A stretch of 64,000 nucleotides of DNA from NCBI RefSeq assembly GCF_017832355.1, contig NZ_JAFIBY010000001.1, positions 1,716,209 to 1,780,208 on the forward strand. Reading direction: 5' to 3'. The stretch comes from Serratia sp. PL17 (GTDB taxonomy: Bacteria > Pseudomonadota > Gammaproteobacteria > Enterobacterales > Enterobacteriaceae). Below the pieces are notes generated by a model. That model was not told where the DNA came from. It searched no databases and worked only from the letters and a program-made list of their open reading frames with translations. Both the position numbers and the translations under genes were made by a program. Each line of letters begins with the position of its first letter. The stretch's first letter is position 1. Of the stretch, positions 11,058 to 21,938 are shown piece after piece.

Positions 11058-12209
11058 ATGGCATTCAATTTTGATCAATGGGTAGACCGTAGTCACAGTG
11101 ACAGCGTTAAGTGGGATAAATATCGTGACCGCGACATTATTCCGCTCTGGGTTGCTGACACCGACTTCCTTTCACCCCCCGCTATCATCGATGCATTACA
11201 GCAGCGAGTGGCCCATGCCGTGTTCGGCTATGGGCATCCATCCCCTGCACTCATTGAGGTTTTTAGCCAGCGTATGCTAGAACGCTATAGCTGGCGTATC
11301 AATCCTGAATGGCTGATTTTCCTGCCTGGATTGGTTTGCGGTCTAAATTTATGCGTGCGGGCTTTTACGGCTGAAAACGAAGGCACGCTGGCACCATCAC
11401 CGATCTATCCCCCGTTTCGCAAAGCGGCGAAATTCGCTGGACGCTCGCAGTTGCAGGTACCGCTGGCACTGAAGGAGAAGCGATGGGTGTTAGATTTCAC
11501 CACCCTCACGGAACAGCTCAATGGCAGAGAAAAATTACTGCTGTTGTGTAACCCGCAAAATCCGGGCGGCACTGTCTATCGCAGGCAAGAGCTGTTACAG
11601 CAACATTCGTTCGCTCAAAACCACGATCTGATCGTCTGTTCCGATGAAATCCATTGTGATCTCCTGCTTGAACCAGGGTGTCAGCACATCCCCTTTGCCA
11701 CGTTAAATGAGGATGCCGCCCAGCGCAGCATTACGCTGATGTCGCCGTCGAAAACCTTTAATATTGCCGGACTGGGTGCCTCGATGGCGATTGTGCCCAA
11801 CCCTGCTTTGCGGCAAAAGCTGATCCGCACACGCAGTGGCATCGTACCTGAAGTGGATATACTGGCGCTGGTTGCCGCACAGGCAGCCTACCAGCATGGG
11901 CAAGAGTGGTTGGACGAACTGTTGGTTTATCTGCGTGCCAACCGTGATTTGGTGACCGAGCGTATTAATGCCATGCCCGGCCTGCAGCTACAACCGATTG
12001 AGGCAACCTACCTGGCGTGGATAGACTGCCGCCAACTGGCCGTCGACAATCCGCATGCCTTTTTTGAACGGGCGGGCGTTGGATTAAGCCCGGGCCTAGA
12101 TTTTGGTAACCGGCATTTTGTCCGCTTGAATTTTGGTTGTCGGCGCGAGCTACTCATCCAAGCGTTGGGTCGTATGCTGATGGCCACCCACTCACTAATG
12201 CCAGGCTAA
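11058..12209 (+). CDS. MalY/PatB family PLP-dependent C-S lyase/aminotransferase
   Basis: 383 residues from MAFNFDQWVDRSHSDSVKWDKY. The fold-type I PLP signatures are visible: PLWVADTDFLSPP, GLVCGLNLCVRAF, LCNPQNPGGTVY, CSDEIHCDLLL and the PLP-lysine motif SPSKTFNIAGLG. MalY/PatB proteins cleave cystathionine or cysteine conjugates by beta-elimination, so this is probably a cystathionine beta-lyase-type enzyme; the exact substrate is not readable. Upstream in-frame codons to 11019 lie inside the repeat and are not used here. The stop overlaps that of yecM, which is convergent. Confidence 0.9.
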   Translation: MAFNFDQWVDRSHSDSVKWDKYRDRDIIPLWVADTDFLSPPAIIDALQQRVAHAVFGYGHPSPALIEVFSQRMLERYSWRINPEWLIFLPGLVCGLNLCVRAFTAENEGTLAPSPIYPPFRKAAKFAGRSQLQVPLALKEKRWVLDFTTLTEQLNGREKLLLLCNPQNPGGTVYRRQELLQQHSFAQNHDLIVCSDEIHCDLLLEPGCQHIPFATLNEDAAQRSITLMSPSKTFNIAGLGASMAIVPNPALRQKLIRTRSGIVPEVDILALVAAQAAYQHGQEWLDELLVYLRANRDLVTERINAMPGLQLQPIEATYLAWIDCRQLAVDNPHAFFERAGVGLSPGLDFGNRHFVRLNFGCRRELLIQALGRMLMATHSLMPG

Positions 12210-12769
12210 CGTTGTTCGCTGGCGACAACGTCCCTAATCGAGTAGGGGTGAAACTTGATCGTCACGCTGCCGTCGGTGATCGCCAACGTCGGGTTCGGCA
12301 GACGCTCCCCATCAGTCTGTGGCGAACTCTGTTTCAGTTTTATCCCTTGAGCCAATAGCGCTTCATCAGGCAACTGAGCCAGCGCGCGCGCGTAAAGCGT
12401 GGCAGGATCGCCACCCAGTACCAGTTCCACATGTTCCCAGCCTTCATGCGGATAACGTTTATCACCGGGATAAGGCAACTCAATACAGTCAATCTGCCAA
12501 GGTCCCACGTTAAGGGGTTGTTGAAGATCAAACAGGTAAATAGGACGCCCCTTGATTATCGCCTCAGACAACAGTGAGCCACACTGTTGTAGCCCTTCGC
12601 GCCAGCGATCGGCCGTTGTGTTTTGATGGCAGCGTACCGATATGTGGTCCGCACTGAACTGTGTTAAATCCAGGTGCAACTTCTCGGCAAAGCGGTTCAG
12701 TGCCTGTTCAAAGCGCGGCAGATCCAGCACCAAATCGTTAAGCTCGGCAATGGCCGTAAAAGTCGTCAT
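12206..12769 (-). CDS. yecM: VOC-fold protein YecM
   Basis: 187 residues starting MTTFTAIAELNDLVLDLPRFEQALNRF, matching the YecM family (DHISVRCHQN, GRPIYLFDLQQPL, IDCIELPYPGDKRYPHEGWEHVELVL). The fold is glyoxalase/VOC-like and suggests metal binding (DHIS, EHVEL), but no function is established. The frame extends 40 codons upstream; the chosen start aligns with E. coli. It ends in a 4-bp tail-to-tail overlap with the lyase gene. In E. coli yecM also lies between cutC and argS. Confidence 0.92.
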   Translation of the reverse strand: MTTFTAIAELNDLVLDLPRFEQALNRFAEKLHLDLTQFSADHISVRCHQNTTADRWREGLQQCGSLLSEAIIKGRPIYLFDLQQPLNVGPWQIDCIELPYPGDKRYPHEGWEHVELVLGGDPATLYARALAQLPDEALLAQGIKLKQSSPQTDGERLPNPTLAITDGSVTIKFHPYSIRDVVASEQR

Positions 12770-13632
12770 AGAATCCTCGAAACAACGGAAAGCGATTTTC
12801 AGGTGGTGTAATTTACACGCCGAAGGCTCAGCTATCCATACGGAAACCTTCGGCAAGCGGACTTTTTTGGTGCAGAGTGCGGCCATCAACTAAACCAGGA
12901 ATGCAGCTGGTTATAAAAAGCACAAAATAACAATTTATTTAGATTTTATTACAGCCGTGTTTCGTTTTTCCCAGTTTTTAATTCCGAAAACTCATTGTTG
13001 CATAAGTTTATAACGTTTAATCATGACGTAAGACTTAAGAATACTACTAACTTATTAAGTTATAAAATCGCAATAACAAGAGATACATATGATTAAGAAG
13101 ACAGCACCCACTGGCACAATAGAAATAAAAAAACAATAAGCCTTTCATTATAACCCATTGTTTTATAGTCAATTAAAATAAAAACAACATGAGAATCATC
13201 CTAAACAAGATTTGTGCAATTGCGTGAAAATATCAATTAAGCTACTTTAGTGAAAATTGAGTTTGAGATAATTAGTTATGATACTTTTAATAATGTCCCT
13301 GCTATTGATAGTTATTGCCGCATACGCGATATTCCGTCATTTCAAATCACGCCGCAATAACACGTTAGACGGTGGTCGTCGGAACAAAAGGCACTAGCTT
13401 TGCCTATTTTGGTCTCTTCATTCCCTCTCTTTTTTTATCCGTTTACTCCTCTCATTTAGCGCTCCGCGACTTTCAGCTTATCCCTCGCCAACTGCTGACG
13501 TCCTCCCTCAAATCGGTTACAATTACAGGCTGTTTTGTGGTGGGCCGCCGTCTTGACGTGCAGCCAGAAAACCACCTTTGAATCCCGTAGGGGCATGGCA
13601 CACGGCCCCTCGTTCGTCATTAAGGTAACCCG
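12770..13632. other. Long intergenic region before argS
   Basis: About 860 bp, AT-rich between about 12900 and 13280. Apart from one candidate 39-codon small membrane-protein gene (13278-13397), I see no gene with a ribosome site. The last 250 bp should hold the argS promoter and leader. No clear operator or riboswitch was recognised. Confidence 0.5.
13278..13397 (+). CDS. Candidate 39-residue single-pass membrane protein
   Basis: ATG at 13278 opens MILLIMSLLLIVIAAYAIFR followed by HFKSRRNNTLDGGRRNKRH and TAG. One hydrophobic helix followed by a strongly basic tail is the usual layout of small inner-membrane proteins (N-out or N-in cannot be decided). The ribosome site is weak (GAG about 10 bp upstream). 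It precedes argS by about 235 bp. No family recognised. Confidence 0.45.
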   Translation: MILLIMSLLLIVIAAYAIFRHFKSRRNNTLDGGRRNKRH

Positions 13633-15363
13633 GTGAATATTCAGGTTCTTCTTTCAGATAAAGTCAGCCAGGCGCTGATTGCCGCAGGCGCGCCAGCCGA
13701 TTGCGAAGCGCAAGTCCGTCAGTCAGCAAAAGCACAGTTTGGTGACTATCAGGCCAATGGTGTGATGTCCGTTGCCAAGAAACTTGGCATGCCACCCCGC
13801 CAATTGGCAGAAAAAGTGGTGCAGCTCCTTGAGCTCGGCGACATCGCCAGCAAAGTGGAAATCGCCGGTCCAGGCTTTATCAATATCTTCCTGAACAGCG
13901 CTTGGGTCGCACAGCAAACCGACCGCGTATTGAGTGCGCCAAAACTGGATATTGCCCCTGTCGAACAGCAAACCATCGTTATCGACTACTCAGCCCCTAA
14001 CGTGGCGAAAGAAATGCACGTCGGCCATCTGCGTTCCACCATTATCGGTGACGCTGCTGCACGTACGCAGGAGTTTTTGGGCCATAAAGTGATCCGCGCC
14101 AACCACGTCGGCGACTGGGGCACCCAGTTCGGCATGTTGATTGCCTATCTGGAAAAAATGCAGAACGAAAACGCCAGCGATATGGATCTGTCTGACCTGG
14201 AACAGTTCTATCGTGAAGCGAAAAAGCACTATGACGAAGACGCAGAGTTCGCCGAGCGCGCGCGTGCCTACGTCGTTAAATTACAAGGTGGCGATCAATA
14301 CTGCCTGAAAATGTGGCGTAAATTGGTCGACATCACCATGGCGCAAAATCAGCTGACTTATAACCGGCTGAACGTGACCCTGACCGAAGACGATGTCATG
14401 GGCGAAAGCCTGTATAACGCGATGCTGCCTGGCATCGTCGCCGATCTCAAGGCTAAGGGGCTGGCAGTAGAAAGCGAAGGCGCAACCGTGGTATTCCTCG
14501 ATGAATACAAAAATAAAGACGGCGAGCCTATGGGCGTCATCATCCAGAAGAAAGATGGCGGCTACCTGTACACCACTACCGATATTGCCTGTGCTAAATA
14601 CCGCTATGAGACGCTGGGCGCCGATCGGGTGCTGTATTACATCGACTCGCGTCAGCACCAGCATTTGATGCAGGCCTGGACCATCGTGCGTAAAGCCGGT
14701 TATATCCCGGACTCTCTCTCGCTCGAACACCACATGTTCGGCATGATGTTGGGTAAAGACGGCAAGCCGTTCAAAACCCGTTCAGGGGGCACGGTAAAAC
14801 TGTCTGATCTGCTGGATGAAGCCGTCGATCGTGCCGCTAAACTGATCGCCGAGAAAAACCCGGACATGCCTGCAGAAGAAATGCAAAATCTGGCCAATGC
14901 CGTTGGCATCGGTGCGGTGAAGTATGCCGACCTGTCAAAAAGCCGTACCACCGATTATATCTTCGACTGGGACAACATGCTGGCGTTCGAAGGTAATACC
15001 GCGCCTTATATGCAGTATGCCTATACCCGTGTCTCTTCCGTATTTAAACGTGCCGGCGTCGACGAAAGCAATCTGACCCTGCCGTTGGTCATGACGGAAG
15101 AACGCGAGATTGCATTGGCGACACGCCTTCTGCAATTTGAAGAAGTCATCACCACCGTAGCACGTGACGGCACACCACACGTGATGTGTAGCTACCTGTA
15201 CGACTTGGCGGGCCTGTTCTCCAGCTTCTATGAACACTGTCAGATCCTGAACGCAGACAGCGAAGAAGCTCGTCAAAGCCGCCTGAAACTGGCCTTACTG
15301 ACCGCGAAGACGCTGAAAGCCGGGTTGGATACACTGGGTATCGAAACCGTCGAGCGTATGTAA
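13633..15363 (+). CDS. argS: Arginine--tRNA ligase
   Basis: Class I synthetase charging tRNA-Arg; it needs bound tRNA to activate arginine. The 576 residues begin with GTG ([25 protein letters not shown], as in E. coli). Visible are the N-terminal Add-1 tRNA-recognition domain, the HIGH-type motif in [15 protein letters not shown], a degenerate KMSKS region ([16 protein letters not shown], usual for ArgRS) and a helical C-terminal anticodon domain. It ends at a strong bidirectional terminator. Confidence 0.98.
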   Translation: MNIQVLLSDKVSQALIAAGAPADCEAQVRQSAKAQFGDYQANGVMSVAKKLGMPPRQLAEKVVQLLELGDIASKVEIAGPGFINIFLNSAWVAQQTDRVLSAPKLDIAPVEQQTIVIDYSAPNVAKEMHVGHLRSTIIGDAAARTQEFLGHKVIRANHVGDWGTQFGMLIAYLEKMQNENASDMDLSDLEQFYREAKKHYDEDAEFAERARAYVVKLQGGDQYCLKMWRKLVDITMAQNQLTYNRLNVTLTEDDVMGESLYNAMLPGIVADLKAKGLAVESEGATVVFLDEYKNKDGEPMGVIIQKKDGGYLYTTTDIACAKYRYETLGADRVLYYIDSRQHQHLMQAWTIVRKAGYIPDSLSLEHHMFGMMLGKDGKPFKTRSGGTVKLSDLLDEAVDRAAKLIAEKNPDMPAEEMQNLANAVGIGAVKYADLSKSRTTDYIFDWDNMLAFEGNTAPYMQYAYTRVSSVFKRAGVDESNLTLPLVMTEEREIALATRLLQFEEVITTVARDGTPHVMCSYLYDLAGLFSSFYEHCQILNADSEEARQSRLKLALLTAKTLKAGLDTLGIETVERM

Positions 15364-15383
15364 GCCATCCGCGCTGAATACGC

Positions 15384-15411
15384 AAAAGGGTCGCCGAGGC
15401 GACCCTTTTTT
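15384..15411. terminator. Bidirectional terminator between argS and murJ
   Basis: Perfect stem GGGTCGCC/GGCGACCC with a 2-base loop, flanked by AAAA on the left and TTTTTT on the right. It can end argS on the forward strand and murJ on the reverse strand. Confidence 0.9.
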
Positions 15412-15437
15412 ACGCGTTGAAAACGGGGAATCTCTGC

Positions 15438-16973
15438 TTATGCCACTCGGCGGGCAAAGTCGCGTGGACGGAAACCCAATCCCCCCAATACACCAAAGTA
15501 GGCCACGACACCGGCGACAACCACCAGCGACAGACGCAATAAACGCTCAAGCATATTGCCTTGATCCCAGGCAGGCATCAGCCACATCACACAAACCAAT
15601 ACCGCTGACATCACAATCACCGCAATCACCAACTTGGTCAAGAACATTGCCCAGCCCGGCTGCGGGTGGAAAATCTTCTGCTTACGCAATTGCCAGTAGA
15701 GCAGTGAGGCATTAAGGCAGGCGCCCAAACCGATCGACAGTGAAAGGCCTGCATGTTTCAACGGGCCAATAAACATCAGGTTCATCACCTGGGTCAAAAT
15801 CAACGTGATAATGGCGATTTTAACCGGCGTTTTGATGTCCTGACGCGAATAAAAACCGGGGGCCAATACCTTCACCACAATTAACCCCATCAAGCCCACC
15901 GAATAGGCGACCAATGCGCGCTGCGTCATCGCGGCATCGAAGGCGCTGAACTTGCCGTACTGGAACAGCGATACCGTCAACGGTTTGGCCAAAATACCCA
16001 GTGCAATGGCACTCGGCAACGCCAACAGGAAGCACAGACGCAGCCCCCAGTCCATTAATCGGGAATACTCGTCGTGATTACCGCTAGAGAAACTTTTTGC
16101 CAACGACGGCAGCAAAATCGTGCCCAGTGCCACGCCCAACACGCCAGAAGGAAACTCCATCAGACGGTCCGCATAATACATCCAGGATACCGAACCAGAG
16201 ACCAGAAATGAGGCGAAAATGGTGTTGATTATCAGCGAGATTTGGCTCACGGAGACGCCAAAAATTGCGGGCCCCATCTGACGCATTACCCGCCATACAC
16301 CGGCATCGCCGAGCTTGAGACGCGGCAGCACCAACATGCCAATCTTCTTCAGATGTGGGAGCTGGTAACCCAGTTGCAGCACCCCGCCGACCACCACCGC
16401 CCAGGCCAGTGCCATGACCGGAGGATTGAAGTAAGGCGCGGCAAATAGCGCAAAGCCTATCATGCTCACGTTCAGCAGCGTCGGCGCAAAAGCGGGGATC
16501 GAAAAGCGGTTCCAGGTATTGAGTATCGAACCGACCAATGAAGCCAGCGAGATCAGCAGAATATACGGAAAGGTGACGCGCAACAGCGATGACGTCAGAG
16601 CGAACTTGTCCGGTGAGTCGACAAAGCCCGGCGCGGTAATGTAAATCACCCAAGGGGCCGCCAACATACCAAGCACCGTCACCAGCGCCAACACCAACGT
16701 TAACAGACCTGAAACGTAGGCAATAAAAGTACGTGTAGCCTCTTCCCCCTGCTGACTTTTATATTCGGCCAGGATAGGCACAAAAGCTTGGGAAAACGCC
16801 CCTTCGGCAAAAATACGCCGCAATAGGTTGGGAAGCTTGAATGCCACGAAGAAGGCATCTGTTGCCATACCGGCACCAAACACCCGCGCCACGATCGCGT
16901 CACGGGCAAAGCCCAGCACCCGTGAGAACATCGTCATAGAGCTGACGGCTGCCAGTGATTTTAGTAGGTTCAT
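15438..16973 (-). CDS. murJ: Lipid II flippase MurJ
   Basis: Inner-membrane flippase of the MOP superfamily that moves lipid II across the membrane for peptidoglycan synthesis. The 511 residues contain about 14 hydrophobic segments. [27 protein letters not shown] is the conserved start, and cavity-lining arginines known from E. coli appear in FARDAIVAR and LPNLLRRIF. mviM lies upstream on the same strand, separated by a perfect 10-bp hairpin. Essential in E. coli. Confidence 0.97.
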   Translation of the reverse strand: MNLLKSLAAVSSMTMFSRVLGFARDAIVARVFGAGMATDAFFVAFKLPNLLRRIFAEGAFSQAFVPILAEYKSQQGEEATRTFIAYVSGLLTLVLALVTVLGMLAAPWVIYITAPGFVDSPDKFALTSSLLRVTFPYILLISLASLVGSILNTWNRFSIPAFAPTLLNVSMIGFALFAAPYFNPPVMALAWAVVVGGVLQLGYQLPHLKKIGMLVLPRLKLGDAGVWRVMRQMGPAIFGVSVSQISLIINTIFASFLVSGSVSWMYYADRLMEFPSGVLGVALGTILLPSLAKSFSSGNHDEYSRLMDWGLRLCFLLALPSAIALGILAKPLTVSLFQYGKFSAFDAAMTQRALVAYSVGLMGLIVVKVLAPGFYSRQDIKTPVKIAIITLILTQVMNLMFIGPLKHAGLSLSIGLGACLNASLLYWQLRKQKIFHPQPGWAMFLTKLVIAVIVMSAVLVCVMWLMPAWDQGNMLERLLRLSLVVVAGVVAYFGVLGGLGFRPRDFARRVA

Positions 16974-17002
16974 GTGGTTTTTCTGATACGCCCTGTAAAT
17001 GT

Positions 17003-17026
17003 TGACGCCTGCATCAGCAGGCGTCA
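17003..17026. repeat. Perfect 10-bp inverted repeat between mviM and murJ
   Basis: TGACGCCTGC, a 4-base loop and GCAGGCGTCA form a perfect stem. Neither strand has a T run directly after it, so it is not a standard terminator. It would lie in the leader of murJ or in the mviM-murJ transcript, where it could attenuate or protect RNA. Confidence 0.7.
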
Positions 17027-17095
17027 GTAAAACTATCGGCTCAGTTTACCCATCCGCAGCAGAATAGCTACCGCCATATGTTACATAGAGTTATC

Positions 17096-18016
17096 TTACA
17101 AACCGGCATCACGCAGCAGCGTTTCAATCACCCGTTGGGCGGCAATGGCCTGCTCTCCAGCCGTTTCTGGTGCAGTGTGATTACTCACAGAAGCGATAAA
17201 ATGGCGAACCGCACCGTCAAAACCCCGTTGCGCCAGCGTGGTTTGCCACCCCGGGGCCGGTTGTTCCAAAACACCCTGGGCGTCTTCACGCCACCACTGA
17301 CGCATATCGTTCAACTGATATACCGCGCCATCCGACACTGCCTGCACGCTTTCGCGTTGGCTGCCAGCACGGCGATGCATACTGGTAGTTATCTGTGTTT
17401 CACCACATTCAAAATGATGCTCGGCATATAACAGCTCACCGCGCTCTGTGCCACGCAGGCAACCGCTGAGCAACTGCACAGCGCCGCCGCCCAACCATAA
17501 TGCGGTATCCACCACATGCAGATAGTCATCCAGCAAGGTAAACCGCATATTATTGGGCCCAACGCTGTCCGCACGGTGTTTTTCCATGCGGATCGACGCA
17601 GGTTGACACATGTCTTGTTTCAGTTGTTGATACAAGGGTGCAAAACGGCGGTTAAACCCTACCATCAGCGCTTTACCCTGTTTTTCTGCCAGGGCAATCA
17701 GTTGCTCCCCCTGCTCCACGGTTTCGGCCAACGGTTTATCGACATAAACGTGAACGCCATGACGCAACAATTCACCGATCACCTGAAAATGGCTGGCGGT
17801 ACTGCTGTGAACAAACACCGCATCGCATTGCTGTGCCAGACTGTCTAACCCCGAGAAACAGGCCATACGGTAGCTGTCACATATTGGCTGCGCTTTTTGT
17901 TGATTGGGAGAGAAACCGCCAACCAAAACCCAGTCCACCGCCTGGCTGAGGAGCGGTAAATAGGCTTTTTGAGCAATCCCTCCCAACCCCACAACACCAA
18001 CGCGCAATTTACTCAT
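17096..18016 (-). CDS. mviM: Gfo/Idh/MocA-type oxidoreductase MviM
   Basis: 306 residues from [23 protein letters not shown], an N-terminal NAD(P)-binding Rossmann fold (GLGGIA), with [15 protein letters not shown] and [11 protein letters not shown] typical of Gfo/Idh/MocA dehydrogenases. The substrate is unknown. The ATG at 18016 overlaps the yceH stop region (ATGAGTAA), so yceH-mviM are likely coupled; a GTG two codons upstream is an alternative start. It precedes murJ, as in E. coli. Confidence 0.93.
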   Translation of the reverse strand: MSKLRVGVVGLGGIAQKAYLPLLSQAVDWVLVGGFSPNQQKAQPICDSYRMACFSGLDSLAQQCDAVFVHSSTASHFQVIGELLRHGVHVYVDKPLAETVEQGEQLIALAEKQGKALMVGFNRRFAPLYQQLKQDMCQPASIRMEKHRADSVGPNNMRFTLLDDYLHVVDTALWLGGGAVQLLSGCLRGTERGELLYAEHHFECGETQITTSMHRRAGSQRESVQAVSDGAVYQLNDMRQWWREDAQGVLEQPAPGWQTTLAQRGFDGAVRHFIASVSNHTAPETAGEQAIAAQRVIETLLRDAGL

Positions 18017-18653
18017 CTGCACCCCGAGCCAATAACGACTGCAATTGTTGTTTGAGCTGCGCCACTTCGTGTTCCAGCGCAGTTACGCGTTCGTGCAATT
18101 CTGTCTCTTCAGACGGTAACACCTCAGCAGGTGCCTCATCGATTTGGCCACAGAACAAATGCATGAACCGGCTTTCACGTTTGCCCGGCTCCCGCGCCAG
18201 ACGCACCACAAAGGGGCCATCCTCACGCGCGCTCAAATTGGTCAGCACCTGTTCCACTTCAGTGACGTCATTAAATTCATGCATGCGATTGGTACGGGTG
18301 CGGAGCTCACCGGGCGTTTGGGCGCCACGCAGCAATAACGTCGTGATTATCGCCAATTCTGCCGCAGACAGCTTTAACTGACCGAACTCTGAATTGCAGA
18401 AACGGTGTTCATATTTAACGACCCGATTACCGAACCCACTTAATGTCCGTAAGAAATGCTTCTTCAGGAGCAGATCAAGGAGTTGCTGCACGTCATTTTC
18501 CGCCAGATCCATCACAGGTTCACGGTTGGTTTTCTGGTTACAGGCCAACGTAATGCCGTTAAGGGAAAGGGGATACTGATCTGGCGTCGTGACCTGCTTT
18601 TCCAACAGGCAGCCGATCACTCTGGCTTCTTTAGCGCTTAATTCATATTTCAT
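18009..18653 (-). CDS. yceH: YceH (DUF480) family protein
   Basis: 214 residues: [32 protein letters not shown] and the conserved [13 protein letters not shown], with a winged-helix-like N-terminal half and [16 protein letters not shown] in the middle. The C-terminal 35 residues ([20 protein letters not shown]) look like a short coiled coil. DUF480 has no known function; DNA binding is only suggested by the fold. It lies in a rimJ-yceH-mviM-murJ string on one strand, as in E. coli. Confidence 0.93.
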   Translation of the reverse strand: MKYELSAKEARVIGCLLEKQVTTPDQYPLSLNGITLACNQKTNREPVMDLAENDVQQLLDLLLKKHFLRTLSGFGNRVVKYEHRFCNSEFGQLKLSAAELAIITTLLLRGAQTPGELRTRTNRMHEFNDVTEVEQVLTNLSAREDGPFVVRLAREPGKRESRFMHLFCGQIDEAPAEVLPSEETELHERVTALEHEVAQLKQQLQSLLARGADE

Positions 18654-18662
18654 TGTTTGGCC

Positions 18663-19247
18663 TCAGCGTGGCGGTAGCCATTCTTTATTGGTTAATGCGG
18701 TCAATACGTGATCCCGCCACTGCCCGTCAATCAGCAGATAATCCTTGGCATAACCTTCACGTTCAAACCCTAACCGGGTCAACAATGCACCGCTGCGCTG
18801 ATTATGCGGCATATAGTTAGCCATGATGCGGTGCATGCGTTGCTGACGCAGCATATAACGGATAGCGGACTGCAACGCCTCGTACATCAGTCCTTGTCCC
18901 TGCCATTTCTCAGCTAATGAATAGCCGAGGAAACAAGCATGAAACGAACCGCGCAGCACGTTGCTGAAGTTCGCCACGCCTTGCACTTCATGTTCGTCGG
19001 GATCAAGCAGGATAAAATAGTAGGCGCTGCCCTGCTTTTGCATTTCGGTGATCATTCCCAGCCGCGCCTGCCATCCGGAAGGATAACAGTGGCTTTCATC
19101 ACGCACGGGTTCCCAGGGTTTGAGAAATGCACGATTTTCGGCATAGTATTCCGCTAACCGGTAAGCGTCGCGTTCATGAACTAAACGGACGACCATCCGA
19201 TCGGTGGTGAGGCGTACTTTTGGTGATGCAGAGCGGTAGCCAAACAT
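18663..19247 (-). CDS. rimJ: Ribosomal protein uS5 N-acetyltransferase RimJ
   Basis: GNAT acetyltransferase that acetylates the N-terminal alanine of ribosomal protein S5; in E. coli it also helps 30S assembly. The 194 residues match E. coli length. The start [23 protein letters not shown] was chosen because GGGGG is correctly spaced before it and E. coli starts MFGYRS. The acetyl-CoA site is in [13 protein letters not shown], followed by [23 protein letters not shown]. It lies 9 bp before yceH. Confidence 0.95.
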   Translation of the reverse strand: MFGYRSASPKVRLTTDRMVVRLVHERDAYRLAEYYAENRAFLKPWEPVRDESHCYPSGWQARLGMITEMQKQGSAYYFILLDPDEHEVQGVANFSNVLRGSFHACFLGYSLAEKWQGQGLMYEALQSAIRYMLRQQRMHRIMANYMPHNQRSGALLTRLGFEREGYAKDYLLIDGQWRDHVLTALTNKEWLPPR

Positions 19248-20798
<1,551 letters not shown>

Positions 20799-20884
20799 GT
20801 TTTTTCTCTAAGTTGCCAGAAAATCAGCCGAATTTCTCACAGCTGCTATCCTGATAGTAAAAACACAAACGGGAGACGTTGGCG

Positions 20885-21133
20885 ATGAGTGATGAAAACA
20901 AATTACCGCAGTTGCTGGAACACATGGTGCTGAATCTGCGTATGCTTTACGCGCGCTCAACATTGGTAGAAAAGGCGCTGGCCCACATTATTGCCGAGAA
21001 TGCCGGCCTGAAGAATGACATTGTCAAACAACTGCAGATCGTCAATGCCACCACCGAGCGTGATAAAATCGATTTGGAAGAGGCGCGCATGCATCTGATA
21101 GAAGTGATTAATTCCGTCCCGACAAAAAAATAA
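20885..21133 (+). CDS. Small helical protein of unknown function
   Basis: 82 residues from the ATG at 20885 (GGGAGA ribosome site; the frame also reaches a TTG at 20879). The sequence MSDENKLPQLLEHMVLNLRMLYARSTLVEKAL... is charged and helix-rich, with no signal peptide or membrane segment and no motif I recognise. It sits alone between mdtH and grxB, in the same direction. Confidence 0.7.
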   Translation: MSDENKLPQLLEHMVLNLRMLYARSTLVEKALAHIIAENAGLKNDIVKQLQIVNATTERDKIDLEEARMHLIEVINSVPTKK

Positions 21134-21262
21134 TCCCCGCATTGATCCGCGCTAGATGCGCGGATCAAACAACAATAACGCACCTTCCCGCAAGAACTCT
21201 TCGCGACAGCCTCAGTATGCTGTGATAACTATTGCTATTAAAACCTGACAACCGGAGCAAGC

Positions 21263-21910
21263 ATGAAACTGTTTATCTACGATCATTGCCCATTCTGCGT
21301 TAAAGCCCGCATGATTTTCGGCCTGAAAAACCTGCCCGTTCGCCTGGTCACCTTACTCAACGATGATGAAGCGACGCCTGTCAGTATGATTGGCAAGAAA
21401 ATGGCCCCTATCTTGCAAAAAGATGACGGCAGCTATCTGCCTGAAAGCATGGATATCGTGCACTACGTCGATAATCTTGATGGCAAGCCGCTGTTAACGG
21501 GGAAAACCAACCCAGCGATCGCCGACTGGTTGCAGCGCGTCAGCAGCTATAGCCTTTACTTATTGCTGCCCCGTTTTGCCAATGCTGACTTCGAAGAATT
21601 CGCCACTGACGGTGCACGCCAATACTTCACCGATAAAAAGCAGGCTGCAATCGGCAATTTTGCGAAGCACCTCGGTGACAGTGCCGATTTGATTGCCCAA
21701 TTGGAAACGGACCTCCAGGCACTTTCCGGGCTGATTGTCTCCCCTGAAGCAGTAAAGGGTACGTTGTCTGAAGACGATATTCACCTGTTCCCACTGCTGC
21801 GTTCGTTGTCGATCGTCGCCGGGCTGACACTTCCGGAAAACGTGGAAGCCTATCGCAACCGTATGGCACAGCGTAGCGATATACCGCTGTTGTTCGATAT
21901 GGAACAGTAA
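21263..21910 (+). CDS. grxB: Glutaredoxin 2
   Basis: 215 residues with the CPFC redox pair (Cys9 and Cys12) in an N-terminal thioredoxin fold, followed by an all-helical GST-like C-terminal domain. That two-domain layout separates GrxB from small glutaredoxins. The conserved ESMDIVHYVDNLDGKPLL is present. It reduces disulfides and glutathione mixed disulfides in the cytoplasm. An ABC1-type kinase gene starts 28 bp later and is probably cotranscribed. Confidence 0.95.
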   Translation: MKLFIYDHCPFCVKARMIFGLKNLPVRLVTLLNDDEATPVSMIGKKMAPILQKDDGSYLPESMDIVHYVDNLDGKPLLTGKTNPAIADWLQRVSSYSLYLLLPRFANADFEEFATDGARQYFTDKKQAAIGNFAKHLGDSADLIAQLETDLQALSGLIVSPEAVKGTLSEDDIHLFPLLRSLSIVAGLTLPENVEAYRNRMAQRSDIPLLFDMEQ

Positions 21911-21938
21911 TCCCATGCAATAAGGATATAGCGCGCAA

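Noticed and set aside
13372..13581. 69-codon forward frame before argS
   Set aside because: No ribosome site or recognisable sequence; it overlaps the probable argS promoter region and the better small membrane-protein candidate.
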